Part shown: positions 55,141 through 63,314 of the stretch, piece after piece
Position numbering within the stretch: position 1 is the first letter of the stretch
Layout of the letters: each line of letters opens with the position of its first letter
NCBI GenBank assembly: GCA_963758205.1
Contig: CAVWUM010000002.1
Location: forward strand, 1,240,001-1,304,000
From: Owenweeksia sp963758205
GTDB lineage: Bacteria; Bacteroidota; Bacteroidia; Flavobacteriales; Schleiferiaceae
DNA length: 64,000 bases
Reading direction: 5' to 3'
Translations under genes and position numbers: made by a program
The notes under the pieces: generated by a model
What the model was told of the DNA's origin: nothing
The model's database searches: none
Seen by the model: the letters and a program-made list of their open reading frames with translations, nothing else

Positions 55141-55434
55141 ATGACTAAAGCGGACATTGTCACCCGGATTTCCGACAAGACAGGCATGGAACGTGCTGAC
55201 GTTCAGGCCACTGTAGAGGCATTCATGAAAGAAGTGAGAAACTCCCTAGAGACTGGCGATAACGTGTACTTAAGAGGCTTCGGTAGTTTCATTATTAAGA
55301 AGAGAGCCGAGAAAACCGGAAGAAACATTTCCAGAAACACTACCATCATCATTCCTGCACACAACATTCCATCTTTTAAGCCTGCTAAAACTTTTGTAGA
55401 AGCAGTAAAGAAAAAGGTAAAAGTAAAGGGCTAG
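55141..55434 (+). CDS. HU/IHF-family DNA-binding protein
   Basis: A 97-residue nucleoid protein. MTKADIVTRISDKTGMER at the start and LRGFGSFIIKKRAEKTGRN, IPAHNIPSFKPAK at the DNA-binding arm are typical. It is slightly longer than E. coli HU. It is followed after 4 bp by a TPR gene. Confidence 0.96.
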   Translation: MTKADIVTRISDKTGMERADVQATVEAFMKEVRNSLETGDNVYLRGFGSFIIKKRAEKTGRNISRNTTIIIPAHNIPSFKPAKTFVEAVKKKVKVKG

Positions 55435-55438
55435 TAGT

Positions 55439-55939
55439 TTGAAAAAGGGCCTTTTCATATTAATATTTCTAGGTGCTTTATTGGTGGTAGGCCTGTACTT
55501 TATGGCCCCGGTTACCCCTCCTGTTGAAAATGAAACAGCAACTGAGGAAAACCTTACACCCGAAGCCACCGAAACAGCCACTCCCGAAGAACAGGTAGAT
55601 GAGGCATTGCGCCAGCTGACGAGCGGTGAGGTACCGCCCATGCAGGGGATTCTTAAAATAAGGGAAGTTGCTGAAAAATATCCCGGCAACGTAAAAGCCA
55701 ACTACACTTTGGGAACTCTCTCTATGCAAACAGGGCAGTACGATAAGGCTATTGGAAGATTTGAAACGGTACTTGAAAAACAGCCTGAAAATGGTCAGGT
55801 TTGGAAACTTTTGGCAGAAGCTCAATTAGGAACCGGAGATACTACTTCGGCCATACAAAGTTTTGATAAGGCATTGGAACTGGTGGATGAAACCACGGCC
55901 ACTGCCATAAACGAAGAATTAAAAGAGTTAAAAAATTAA
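55439..55939 (+). CDS. TPR-repeat protein with N-terminal membrane anchor
   Basis: A 166-residue protein starting at TTG 55439, with one membrane helix (ILIFLGALLVVGLYFMAP), an acidic linker and about three tetratricopeptide repeats (NYTLGTLSMQTGQYDKAIG, WKLLAEAQLGTGDTTSAIQ). A scaffold role is likely; partner unknown. It is co-transcribed with HU. Confidence 0.85.
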   Translation: MKKGLFILIFLGALLVVGLYFMAPVTPPVENETATEENLTPEATETATPEEQVDEALRQLTSGEVPPMQGILKIREVAEKYPGNVKANYTLGTLSMQTGQYDKAIGRFETVLEKQPENGQVWKLLAEAQLGTGDTTSAIQSFDKALELVDETTATAINEELKELKN

Positions 55940-55955
55940 TTAAAACATTAGGATT

Positions 55956-56045
55956 ATGCCTAGCGGAAAAAAGAGAAAAAGACATAAGATGGCTACTCAC
56001 AAGCGCAAAAAGCGTCTTAGAAAGAACCGTCACAAGAAAAAATAA
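55956..56045 (+). CDS. Tiny basic protein, AURKAIP1/COX24-like
   Basis: A 29-residue, extremely basic peptide (MPSGKKRKRHKMATHKRKK, then RLRKNRHKKK) that is too short for most ORF calls. I recognise this pattern from Bacteroidota small proteins annotated as AURKAIP1/COX24 (mitochondrial mS38-like), probably ribosome-associated. It sits 16 bp after the TPR gene and before a terminator. The ribosomal role is inference. Confidence 0.72.
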   Translation: MPSGKKRKRHKMATHKRKKRLRKNRHKKK

Positions 56046-56076
56046 TTTCTCCGATGAAATTTTGAATTTTCAGCTC

Positions 56077-56100
56077 AAAAGCACCTTTGCGGGTGCTTTT
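56077..56100 (+). terminator. Terminator after the HU-TPR-small basic protein operon
   Basis: AAAAGCACC, loop TTTGC, GGGTGCTTTT. A second small hairpin TGTGC-GCACA follows before rng. Confidence 0.75.
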
Positions 56101-56158
56101 GGTGCTGCAATGTGCTTTTAGGCACACATTTATTTCATCTATCTAAAAACATATTAAG

Positions 56159-57706
56159 GTGAGTACAGAATTAATCATTAATTCAGGTACTGCCAATGAA
56201 GTAGCCTTAGCGCTACTTAGGGACGGTAAACTTACCGAACTTCATTACGACAATGCCGAAGAATTTGCAGTAGGCGATATTTACCTCGGTAAGATTAAAA
56301 AAGTGGTACCCGGGCTCAATGCAGCCTTTGTGGATGTTGGCTATGAGAAAGATGCCTTCCTTCACTATCATGATTTGGGTCCACAGATTCGGTCGTTAAA
56401 TAAGTTTACAAAACGTACCCTTACCGGTAAGCAGAGATGGTCGTTAATCGACTTTGAAACTGAACCGGACATTGATAAAAATGGCAGTATGGACCAGGTA
56501 CTGAAACCTGGTCAAAACCTTTTGGTGCAGATAGCCAAAGAGCCTATCTCCACAAAAGGACCACGAATTACCTCCGAACTTTCACTGGCCGGAAGGTATA
56601 TCGTACTTGTTCCCTTCTCCGATCGTATCAGCGTAAGCTCAAAGCTTAGGGATAAAGAAGAGAAAGACCGCCTGAGAAGGCTTATACAAAGCATTAAGCC
56701 CAAAGGATTTGGGGTTATTGTACGTACCGCTTCTGAAGACTGCTCAGTGGCCGAGCTTGATGCCGACCTGCAGGATCTCATCAAAAAATGGAAGCAACTA
56801 CACCGCTCAATTGTAAGACTAAAGCCCCCCGCCCGTGCCCTCCGCGAAATTAACCGCGTATCAGCTTTATTACGGGATATTCTCAACGACTCCTTTAACA
56901 GCCTGGTGGTTGATGATAAGGATCTTGAGAGTGAACTTAAGAATTACCTGAAATCTATGGAGCCGGGAATGGAAAACATAGTGAAATACTATGATGGCCG
57001 CCTTCCGGTATTTGAGCATTTTGGTATTGAAAGGCAGATAAAAAGTTCATTTGGTCGCTCGGTATCCATGGGCAAAGGTGCTTACCTTATTATTGAGCAC
57101 ACCGAGGCCATGCACGTAATAGACGTAAACAGCGGTAATCGCACCAATAGTAACGAAAACCAGGAAGCCAATGCATTGGCAGTAAACCTGGCTGCAGCCG
57201 AAGAAATAGCGCGTCAGTTACAACTACGTGATATGGGCGGCATTATAGTGGTGGATTTTATTGATATGCATAAATCCGAAAACCGTAAAAAGCTTTTTGA
57301 AAAGCTGAAAACGGTGATGAAGACGGATCGCGCAAAGCATAAAATACTACCGGTAAGCCGCTTTGGGCTTGTGGAAATTACACGCCAGCGGGTAAGGCCC
57401 GAAATGAACATTCAAACCCGTGAGGAAAACCCCGATGGCTCCGGCCATGTGGAAGCTCCAATCCTCATTATTGATGAAATAGAAAACAAGCTGGAGCTTA
57501 TTGCCGACCAGGAAAAGGACAAGGGGATTTTTCTACACACCCACCCCTTTATTGCGGCCTACCTTACCAAAGGTATCTTCAACAGTATCCGCAGAAAATG
57601 GTCAAAGAAGTATAAGAAAAACCTGAAGGTGGTACCGCGAGACTCCTTTAAGTTTTTGGAGTACAACTTTTACAACAGCAAAGACGAGGTCTTTGAGTTT
57701 AAATAG
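56159..57706 (+). CDS. rng: Ribonuclease E/G
   Basis: A 515-residue endoribonuclease starting at GTG 56159. The N-terminal S1-like domain (VGDIYLGKIKKVVPGLNAAFVDVG, residues ~39-62; key KKVVPGLNAAFV), then catalytic DNase I-like subdomain with magnesium-binding Asp in HVIDVNSGNRT and IIVVDFIDMHK. The length is that of RNase G without the RNase E scaffold. Involved in rRNA and mRNA processing. Confidence 0.95.
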   Translation: MSTELIINSGTANEVALALLRDGKLTELHYDNAEEFAVGDIYLGKIKKVVPGLNAAFVDVGYEKDAFLHYHDLGPQIRSLNKFTKRTLTGKQRWSLIDFETEPDIDKNGSMDQVLKPGQNLLVQIAKEPISTKGPRITSELSLAGRYIVLVPFSDRISVSSKLRDKEEKDRLRRLIQSIKPKGFGVIVRTASEDCSVAELDADLQDLIKKWKQLHRSIVRLKPPARALREINRVSALLRDILNDSFNSLVVDDKDLESELKNYLKSMEPGMENIVKYYDGRLPVFEHFGIERQIKSSFGRSVSMGKGAYLIIEHTEAMHVIDVNSGNRTNSNENQEANALAVNLAAAEEIARQLQLRDMGGIIVVDFIDMHKSENRKKLFEKLKTVMKTDRAKHKILPVSRFGLVEITRQRVRPEMNIQTREENPDGSGHVEAPILIIDEIENKLELIADQEKDKGIFLHTHPFIAAYLTKGIFNSIRRKWSKKYKKNLKVVPRDSFKFLEYNFYNSKDEVFEFK

Positions 57707-57717
57707 CATTTAATAAG

Positions 57718-57757
57718 AATCCCGTCTCGGTTTAACCAAGACGGGATTTTTTTTTGC
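57718..57757 (+). terminator. Terminator of rng
   Basis: AATCCCGTCT (57718-57727) pairs with AGACGGGATT (57739-57748), followed by a long T run. Confidence 0.92.
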
Positions 57758-57792
57758 CGATCACATTTATTTTATTTCTTGCCCCGGGCTAT

Positions 57793-57825
57793 AAAAAATA
57801 AAAGCCGGTAGCGCTAACTACCGGC
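57793..57825 (-). terminator. Minus-strand terminator of the predicted small RNA
   Basis: On the minus strand GCCGGTAG-TTAGCG-CTACCGGC is a perfect 8-bp hairpin followed by TTTTATTTTTT. There is no T-tract on the plus side, which fixes the direction. Confidence 0.88.
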
Positions 57826-57968
57826 CCTCTCACTTGATTAAAAAAACCAACTCTAAAGTTGCAAGTGTTGGAGTGAGATATTCCCGTGACGAATCATTGC
57901 ACCAGCGGCACAAACTGCAATTCCGGGAAATATTATTGATTAGCCTGCCTCGCAGACTTTGTGAAATT

Positions 57969-58043
57969 TTAGCTTAACTGAACTAAAAAATGTGGGTAGT
58001 TAACTGAGATAACTTGGATAACTTTTGGCTTCTTAGTTTTCAT
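57969..58043 (-). CDS. Possible 24-residue peptide inside the small RNA
   Basis: ATG at 58043 begins MKTKKPKVIQVISVNYPHF and ends LVQLS at TAA 57971-57969. It is basic then hydrophobic. It lies about 35 bases downstream of the predicted transcription start. It may be translated, but the ORF is short and the repeated AGTTATC motif may exist for RNA reasons. No family recognised. Confidence 0.3.
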   Translation of the reverse strand: MKTKKPKVIQVISVNYPHFLVQLS

Positions 58044-58084
58044 GACGAGAGTTGTTTGAGAGTCTTTCTTTAATAATGATGGGG

Positions 58085-58118
58085 CAAATCTAAGTGCAAA
58101 AAGCTTACAATCCCACAA
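58085..58118 (-). promoter_or_regulatory. Promoter of the predicted small RNA
   Basis: Minus strand TTG (58118-58116), 23 bases, TAGATTTG (58092-58085), an exact match to the Bacteroidota -7 consensus. It points away from ccoI. Confidence 0.6.
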
Positions 58119-58291
58119 CTGCCTGACCCTCAGTATTTTTACGTTATTCGTAAAACTTCATTTCTATATTTAAGAGTTTCATAATCTTTACTTTACATTC
58201 ATCAAAACAGGCACAACATTTTTTTAAAATAAATTTTAAGCCCGGTTTACAAACCGCCATTTCTGTACCTCAAACAGGGCTTTTATACTGG

Positions 58292-58334
58292 TGACAAAAA
58301 TCATTTGGCGGGCGCTGCCCTTTGTGCACTTTTG
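58292..58334 (+). promoter_or_regulatory. Fnr/Crp-like site and promoter of ccoI
   Basis: TGACAAAAATCA (58292-58303) has TGA-N6-TCA symmetry of Crp/Fnr-family sites. The -7-like CACTTTTG (58327-58334) ends 5 bases before the ATG at 58340, so the site centre is about -42 from a start near the ATG, the class II activator position. The same motif occurs twice upstream of ccoS. Confidence 0.55.
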
Positions 58335-58339
58335 GCCCT

Positions 58340-60700
58340 ATGAATACCAAAACCCATAGGGCTACTGAATGCCACCATTGCCACCAGCCTGTAATTGATA
58401 AGGTAAGTAGTGATGATGGCCTTTATACCTATTGCTGCTATGGCTGCAAAGTGGTGGATGAGCTTTTGCAGAACAGAAAGAAAATTGCCGATAAATCGGA
58501 ACTAAACACCAGGAAGTATGCTTACCTGGACGAGCCTAAAATCAGGAAATCGCTCGTGCAGTTTGAGGATGATGGCTTTACCCGCATTTCCATCCACATA
58601 CCGGCCATACATTGCTCCAGTTGTATTTATCTGTTGGAAAACCTACCGGAGATTGAAGAGGGCATACTGGAAGTAAAAGTTCACTTTGGTAAAAAACAGG
58701 CGGATATATCCTTTAGAGCTGATAGAGTTTTGCTCTCAGAAGTTGCGGCCCTATTGGATTACATCGGCTATAAGCCCGATTTCCAGACCAGGCTGGGCAC
58801 TGAAAAGAAAAAGCGCAACCTATTACTCATACAACTAGGTGTGGCCGGTTTCCTTTTTGGCAACACCATGCTATTGGCTCTCCCAGAGTATTTTGACAGC
58901 AGCCTTTCGGCAGATGCCTCCCTTCAGCGCTTTTTCAGGTTTATGATGATGGGTTTCAGCCTGCCGGTGGTTCTCTTCAGCGGTAAAGATTATTTTATAA
59001 ATGCCACCAAAACCCTGCGCGCAGGCATACTTAGTATTGATCTCCCCATTGCCTTGGGTATTGGCGTGCTGTTTATTCGCTCGGCCTATGAGGTTATCAC
59101 TGGTGCAGGTGCCGGCTATTTCGATAGTTTAAATGGCCTGGTTTTCTTTCTCCTTATCGGGAAGTGGTACCAGCAAAAAACCTATCAAAACTTCACTTTC
59201 GACAGAGACTTCCGCTCCTTTATTCCATTGGCCGCCAACCTCCTTTTAAAAAATGGTAAGGAAAAGCCTGTGGCTGTGGATGATCTCCAAAAAGGAGACC
59301 TTATAATAGTGCGTCAGGGCGAAGTGCTTTCCGCGGATGCTATACTCACCCAGGGCACTGCCGAGGTTGACTACAGCTACATTACCGGAGAATCCATCCC
59401 CGTAATGAAAAATGCGGGTGAGAGTATATATGCCGGGGCCCGTATAGTTGGCGGGGCTGCCCAGCTGGAAGTGCAGACAACCGTGGATCGCTCATACCTT
59501 TCCTCCCTTTGGAATAATGATGCGTTTAAAGGTACCTCCAAAAAAAGCCGTGGACTTACCGATAGGGTTTCCCGTTATTTTACCCCTGCCATTATAGCCA
59601 TTGCGGTCATCTCGGCAGGTATATGGTCTTTATATGATGGTACCAAAGCCCTTACCGTATTTGCTGCGGTATTAATTGTGGCCTGCCCCTGTGCCCTGGC
59701 TCTTGCCGAGCCATTTGCTGCCGGTAGTATGATGCGCTGGTTTGGCCGCCATGGCCTGTTTCTAAAAAGTTCAGAAGTGTTGAACCGCCTCCATGGTATA
59801 AACCACCTAGTGTTTGATAAAACCGGAACACTTACGCGACAGGACACCATTACAGTAAACTGGACGGGCGATGAGCTGAATTTTGCTGAAAAGCTGGCCA
59901 TTGCCTCCATTGCCAAAAACGCACAGCATCCACTTGCCAAGCCACTATTCCAATTTTTGGAGATGGACCAGGCTGAGGCAAAACTGGCTGTAGATTTTAC
60001 CGAAGCCAGTGGCGAGGGTGTAACGGCCAAAGCTCATGAGCACTACTACCGCCTGGGCAAGGCTGCCTACCTTGGCCTTGAAGATTACGCCAAAACCACA
60101 GCCGTATATGTGGAAAAGGACGGAGAAACATTGGGCTACTTTTCATTTTTTCAGCAAACGCGTGAGGAAACGGCCGAAGTGCTGAATAGCCTTAGCTCAA
60201 AGTACCCCATATCTCTTCTTAGTGGAGATAACGATGCGGAGAAAAAACGGTTTGAAGAAATACTGGGCGGCAAAGCCACATTAATGTTTAACCAATCCCC
60301 CCACCAAAAACTGGAGTACCTGAAGCAGTTGCAGCAGCAGCGTAAGAAGGTACTGATGATTGGCGATGGACTTAATGATGCAGGCGCCTTGCAGCAAAGC
60401 GAGGTAGGTATAAGCCTTTGCGAAAAAAACATCAACTTCTTTCCGGCCAGCGATGCGCTGCTATTGGCAGACTCCTTCGGTAAGCTGGACAAATTTGTGG
60501 AGCTAAGCCACCTCAACAAAAAAGTAATAAAGCAGGCCTTTGCCCTTTCCTTTATCTACAATATTGGTGGGCTTTCATTTGCTGTGGCCGGGATACTAAG
60601 CCCGCTGGTATGCGCCATACTTATGCCTATCAGCTCCATTTCTGTAGTGCTGTTTACTACATTGATTACCAAGCGCCTGTGCTCAACTCACTTGTCATAA
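58340..60700 (+). CDS. ccoI: Copper-translocating P-type ATPase for cbb3 oxidase assembly
   Basis: A 786-residue heavy-metal P1B ATPase. Starting at ATG 58340, the N terminus has extra Cys pairs (ECHHCHQ, YCCYGC) followed by an HMA domain (AIHCSSCIYLLEN), eight membrane helices, the CPC motif (IVACPCALALAEP, near residue 450), DKTGT (near residue 493) and the hinge GDGLNDAGAL. This N-terminal layout is that of CcoI/FixI, which supplies copper to cbb3 oxidase. The ccoS-ccoNO cluster follows, supporting the role. Confidence 0.93.
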   Translation: MNTKTHRATECHHCHQPVIDKVSSDDGLYTYCCYGCKVVDELLQNRKKIADKSELNTRKYAYLDEPKIRKSLVQFEDDGFTRISIHIPAIHCSSCIYLLENLPEIEEGILEVKVHFGKKQADISFRADRVLLSEVAALLDYIGYKPDFQTRLGTEKKKRNLLLIQLGVAGFLFGNTMLLALPEYFDSSLSADASLQRFFRFMMMGFSLPVVLFSGKDYFINATKTLRAGILSIDLPIALGIGVLFIRSAYEVITGAGAGYFDSLNGLVFFLLIGKWYQQKTYQNFTFDRDFRSFIPLAANLLLKNGKEKPVAVDDLQKGDLIIVRQGEVLSADAILTQGTAEVDYSYITGESIPVMKNAGESIYAGARIVGGAAQLEVQTTVDRSYLSSLWNNDAFKGTSKKSRGLTDRVSRYFTPAIIAIAVISAGIWSLYDGTKALTVFAAVLIVACPCALALAEPFAAGSMMRWFGRHGLFLKSSEVLNRLHGINHLVFDKTGTLTRQDTITVNWTGDELNFAEKLAIASIAKNAQHPLAKPLFQFLEMDQAEAKLAVDFTEASGEGVTAKAHEHYYRLGKAAYLGLEDYAKTTAVYVEKDGETLGYFSFFQQTREETAEVLNSLSSKYPISLLSGDNDAEKKRFEEILGGKATLMFNQSPHQKLEYLKQLQQQRKKVLMIGDGLNDAGALQQSEVGISLCEKNINFFPASDALLLADSFGKLDKFVELSHLNKKVIKQAFALSFIYNIGGLSFAVAGILSPLVCAILMPISSISVVLFTTLITKRLCSTHLS

Positions 60701-60715
60701 ACCGCTTTTACCTGC

Positions 60716-60749
60716 TGACATTTATCAGTTTTTCGCCTGACCAATATCA
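60716..60749 (+). promoter_or_regulatory. Two tandem Fnr/Crp-like sites before ccoS
   Basis: TGACATTTATCA (60716-60727) and TGACCAATATCA (60738-60749) share the pattern TGAC-N4-ATCA with the ccoI site. Their centres are 22 bases apart, two helical turns, and lie at about -65 and -43 from the predicted start. Confidence 0.65.
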
Positions 60750-60752
60750 TAA

Positions 60753-60780
60753 TTGGCGCACCTCCCCAACTCTACTTTTG
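60753..60780 (+). promoter_or_regulatory. Promoter of the cco operon
   Basis: TTG (60753-60755), 17 bases, TACTTTTG (60773-60780), an exact -7 consensus. Transcription should start near 60786, a few bases before the ccoS ATG at 60793. Confidence 0.65.
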
Positions 60781-60792
60781 GCTCCTTAACAA

Positions 60793-60966
60793 ATGGAATC
60801 CATGTCAGCTATCTACATTCTAATCATTGCAAGCTTCTTTGTAGCCATCGGCTTTTTGGTGGCCTTTATATGGAGCATCAAAAACGGGCAGTATGATGAT
60901 GACTATTCCCCAGGTGTAAGGATGCTTAAAGACAGTAACAAACAAAGTACTAAACACGACCATTAA
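60793..60966 (+). CDS. ccoS: cbb3-type cytochrome oxidase assembly protein CcoS
   Basis: A 57-residue protein starting at ATG 60793 (a second ATG at 60802 gives 54). It has one membrane helix (YILIIASFFVAIGFLVAF) followed by IWSIKNGQYDD, the CcoS signature. It is needed to insert cofactors into CcoN. It is followed by ccoNO after 2 bp. Confidence 0.92.
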   Translation: MESMSAIYILIIASFFVAIGFLVAFIWSIKNGQYDDDYSPGVRMLKDSNKQSTKHDH

Positions 60967-60968
60967 TT

Positions 60969-63107
60969 ATGCAACGCGAAACCTTTTATTACAACAATCA
61001 GTGGGTGCGCAATTTTATTATTGCCACAATTGTATGGGGTGTAATTGCCACAATTGTGGGGCTTACGGTAGCTCTTCAACTTGTGTTTCCCGATCTTAAC
61101 CTCGATTTATCGTGGTTTACCTTTGGACGCCTGAGGGCGCTACACACCAACGGAGCCATTTTTGCCTTTGTGGGCAACTCCATTTTTGCCGGGGTGTACT
61201 ACTCATTACCCAGGTTGCTCAAAACACCTATGGCCAGCAACCTCCTCAGTAAAATCCATTTCTGGGGATGGCAGCTTATCATTCTGGCCGCAGTATTAAC
61301 CATTCCACTGGGTTTTACCTCATCTAAAGAATATGCCGAACTGGAGTGGCCTATTGATATTGCCATTGCACTTATCTGGGTAACCTTTGGTGTAAACATG
61401 TTCTGGACCATCCTTAAAAGGAGAGAGCGTCACCTGTATGTGGCCATCTGGTTCTACATCGCCACCTTTGTAACGGTTGCCCTGCTGCACATTGTTAATA
61501 GTATTGAAATTCCCGTTTCTTTCCTTAAATCCTACTCTGCTTATGCAGGGGTGCAGGATGCGCTGGTACAATGGTGGTACGGACACAATGCTGTGGCCTT
61601 CTTCCTCACCACACCGGTACTGGGTTTAATGTACTATTTTGTACCTAAGGCCGCCAACCGCCCGGTTTACTCGTATCGCCTTTCTATTGTTCACTTTTGG
61701 GCGCTGATCTTCATCTACATCTGGGCCGGCCCACACCACTTATTATACACTTCTTTACCTGATTGGGCACAAAGTCTTGGTACCGTTTTCTCCATCATGC
61801 TCATCTTCCCAAGCTGGGGTGGTATGATAAACGGATTGCTTACCCTGCGCGGAGCCTGGGATAAAGTGCGCGAAAGTGCCGTACTCAAATTCTTCGTGGT
61901 AGCCATTACCTGCTATGGTATGGCCACATTGGAAGGCCCGCTGTTGAGTTTGAAAAACATCAATGCCATCGCCCACTTTACTGACTGGATTCCTGCACAC
62001 GTACATATTGGTACCCTTGGCTGGAATGGCTTTATGATTTTCGGTATAGTGTATTGGCTGATGCCAAGGCTGTATCAAACCAGCCTGTTTTCACAAAAAA
62101 TGGCCAACACCCACTTCTGGATTGGAACATTAGGTATCATCTTCTGGGCACTGCCCATGTACGTGGCCGGTTTTACCCAAAGCTTAATGTGGAAGGAGTT
62201 TAACCCTGATGGTACTTTGGTGTACGGTAACTTCCTTGAAACAGTTACGCAAATTATACCGATGTATGCCCTGCGCGCCATTGGCGGTACTCTTTACATA
62301 CTGGGTATGCTTATAATGGTGGTGAATGTGGTAAGGACTGTACGCAGTGGTAAATTCCTTAAGAGTGAGGAAGACAGCGCAGTACCATTTGGTAAAGTGT
62401 TTGAAAAACCAAAGAACGAGCACTGGCACCGCTGGATTGAAAGACGCCCTGTACAACTTATGGTTTGGAGTTTAGTGGTAGTACTCATCGGTGGTATCAT
62501 TGAGATTATCCCCACTATGATGGTAAAATCCAACATACCTACCATTGAAAGTGTGAAACCTTATAGCGTGCTTGAGCTGGAAGGTAGAGACCTGTACATC
62601 CGCGAGGGTTGTAATGCCTGTCACTCTCAGATGGTGCGTCCGTTCCGCTCCGAAACCGCCCGATATGGCGAATATTCCAAAGCCGGTGAGTTTGTGTACG
62701 ATCACCCCTTCCTTTGGGGTAGTAAGCGCACCGGGCCCGATCTGCACCGTGTGGGTGGTAAGTACCCGCACAGCTGGCACTATAACCACATGCTTGATCC
62801 TACAAGTATGAGCCCCGGCTCACTAATGCCACGCTACCCATGGTTGTTTACCAATACGCTGGATACTACAGATACCCGCAAAAAGCTGGAAGTAATGGCC
62901 GGCCTGGGTGTACCGTATGAGCAGGAGTACATTGATAACTACGCCTTTTACATGAATGAGCAACAGGAAGCCATCACCAATGAGCTACGCGAGCAGATGG
63001 AGAATGTGGATGTTCGTCCGGATGATGAAATTGTTGCGCTCATCGCCTACCTGCAAAGGCTGGGTGTGGATATAAAGGCTGAAAATATAGAACTCGTTAA
63101 AAACTAA
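60969..63107 (+). CDS. ccoNO: Fused cbb3 cytochrome c oxidase subunits I and II (CcoN-CcoO)
   Basis: A 712-residue fusion. Residues ~1-480 are CcoN with about 12 membrane helices and the heme/copper ligands (LRALHTNGAIFAF, WWYGHNAVAFFL, GPHHLLYTS, IPAHVHIGTLGWNG). After a short linker and one more helix, residues ~535-712 are CcoO with the heme c motif CNACHSQM and a distal Met ligand (SLMPRYPW). The fusion is usual in Bacteroidota. It is the core of the high-affinity terminal oxidase for low oxygen. Confidence 0.96.
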   Translation: MQRETFYYNNQWVRNFIIATIVWGVIATIVGLTVALQLVFPDLNLDLSWFTFGRLRALHTNGAIFAFVGNSIFAGVYYSLPRLLKTPMASNLLSKIHFWGWQLIILAAVLTIPLGFTSSKEYAELEWPIDIAIALIWVTFGVNMFWTILKRRERHLYVAIWFYIATFVTVALLHIVNSIEIPVSFLKSYSAYAGVQDALVQWWYGHNAVAFFLTTPVLGLMYYFVPKAANRPVYSYRLSIVHFWALIFIYIWAGPHHLLYTSLPDWAQSLGTVFSIMLIFPSWGGMINGLLTLRGAWDKVRESAVLKFFVVAITCYGMATLEGPLLSLKNINAIAHFTDWIPAHVHIGTLGWNGFMIFGIVYWLMPRLYQTSLFSQKMANTHFWIGTLGIIFWALPMYVAGFTQSLMWKEFNPDGTLVYGNFLETVTQIIPMYALRAIGGTLYILGMLIMVVNVVRTVRSGKFLKSEEDSAVPFGKVFEKPKNEHWHRWIERRPVQLMVWSLVVVLIGGIIEIIPTMMVKSNIPTIESVKPYSVLELEGRDLYIREGCNACHSQMVRPFRSETARYGEYSKAGEFVYDHPFLWGSKRTGPDLHRVGGKYPHSWHYNHMLDPTSMSPGSLMPRYPWLFTNTLDTTDTRKKLEVMAGLGVPYEQEYIDNYAFYMNEQQEAITNELREQMENVDVRPDDEIVALIAYLQRLGVDIKAENIELVKN

Positions 63108-63113
63108 TCCATC

Positions 63114-63314
63114 ATGCTGAAATTCATAAAACACCATATGGAAACCATCACGGGTATAGAAATATACCCGATGATATCCTTCCTGCTGTTCTTTACCTTT
63201 TTTGTACTGATGCTTGTGTACATCCTAAAAGCAGATAAAGCAAGAATGGCCAAAATTGCCACCCTCCCACTGGATGATCAACCCTCTAACACCACTGACC
63301 ATGAAAAAGAGTAG
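63114..63314 (+). CDS. ccoQ: CcoQ-like small membrane subunit
   Basis: A 66-residue protein with one membrane helix (MISFLLFFTFFVLMLVYILK) and a hydrophilic C terminus. Its place between ccoNO and ccoP is that of CcoQ. It overlaps ccoP by 14 bp. Confidence 0.85.
   Translation: MLKFIKHHMETITGIEIYPMISFLLFFTFFVLMLVYILKADKARMAKIATLPLDDQPSNTTDHEKE

Larger units (their letters stand above)
57793..58080 (-). ncRNA. Predicted ~285-nt structured small RNA (or small-peptide mRNA)
   Basis: A complete transcription unit on the minus strand: an exact -7 box TAGATTTG (58092-58085), start near 58078, and a strong terminator at 57825-57793. The RNA contains several nested stems: AATATTTCCCG with CGGGAATATC, inside it ATTGCA with TGCAAT, then TCTCACT with AGTGAGA enclosing CCAAC/GTTGG. 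The 5' part has three near-copies of a 9-base motif (AAGTTATCC, AAGTTATCT, CAGTTAACT). It also contains a 24-codon ORF. I do not recognise the family; 6S-like or regulatory RNA are possibilities only. Confidence 0.6.

Noticed and set aside
55270..55701. 143-residue minus-strand open frame
   Set aside because: It is antisense to the HU and TPR genes, both of which have clear domains.
57804..57825. Plus-strand terminator after rng
   Set aside because: There is no T-tract on the plus side; the T-tract is on the minus side, and rng has its own terminator at 57718-57757.
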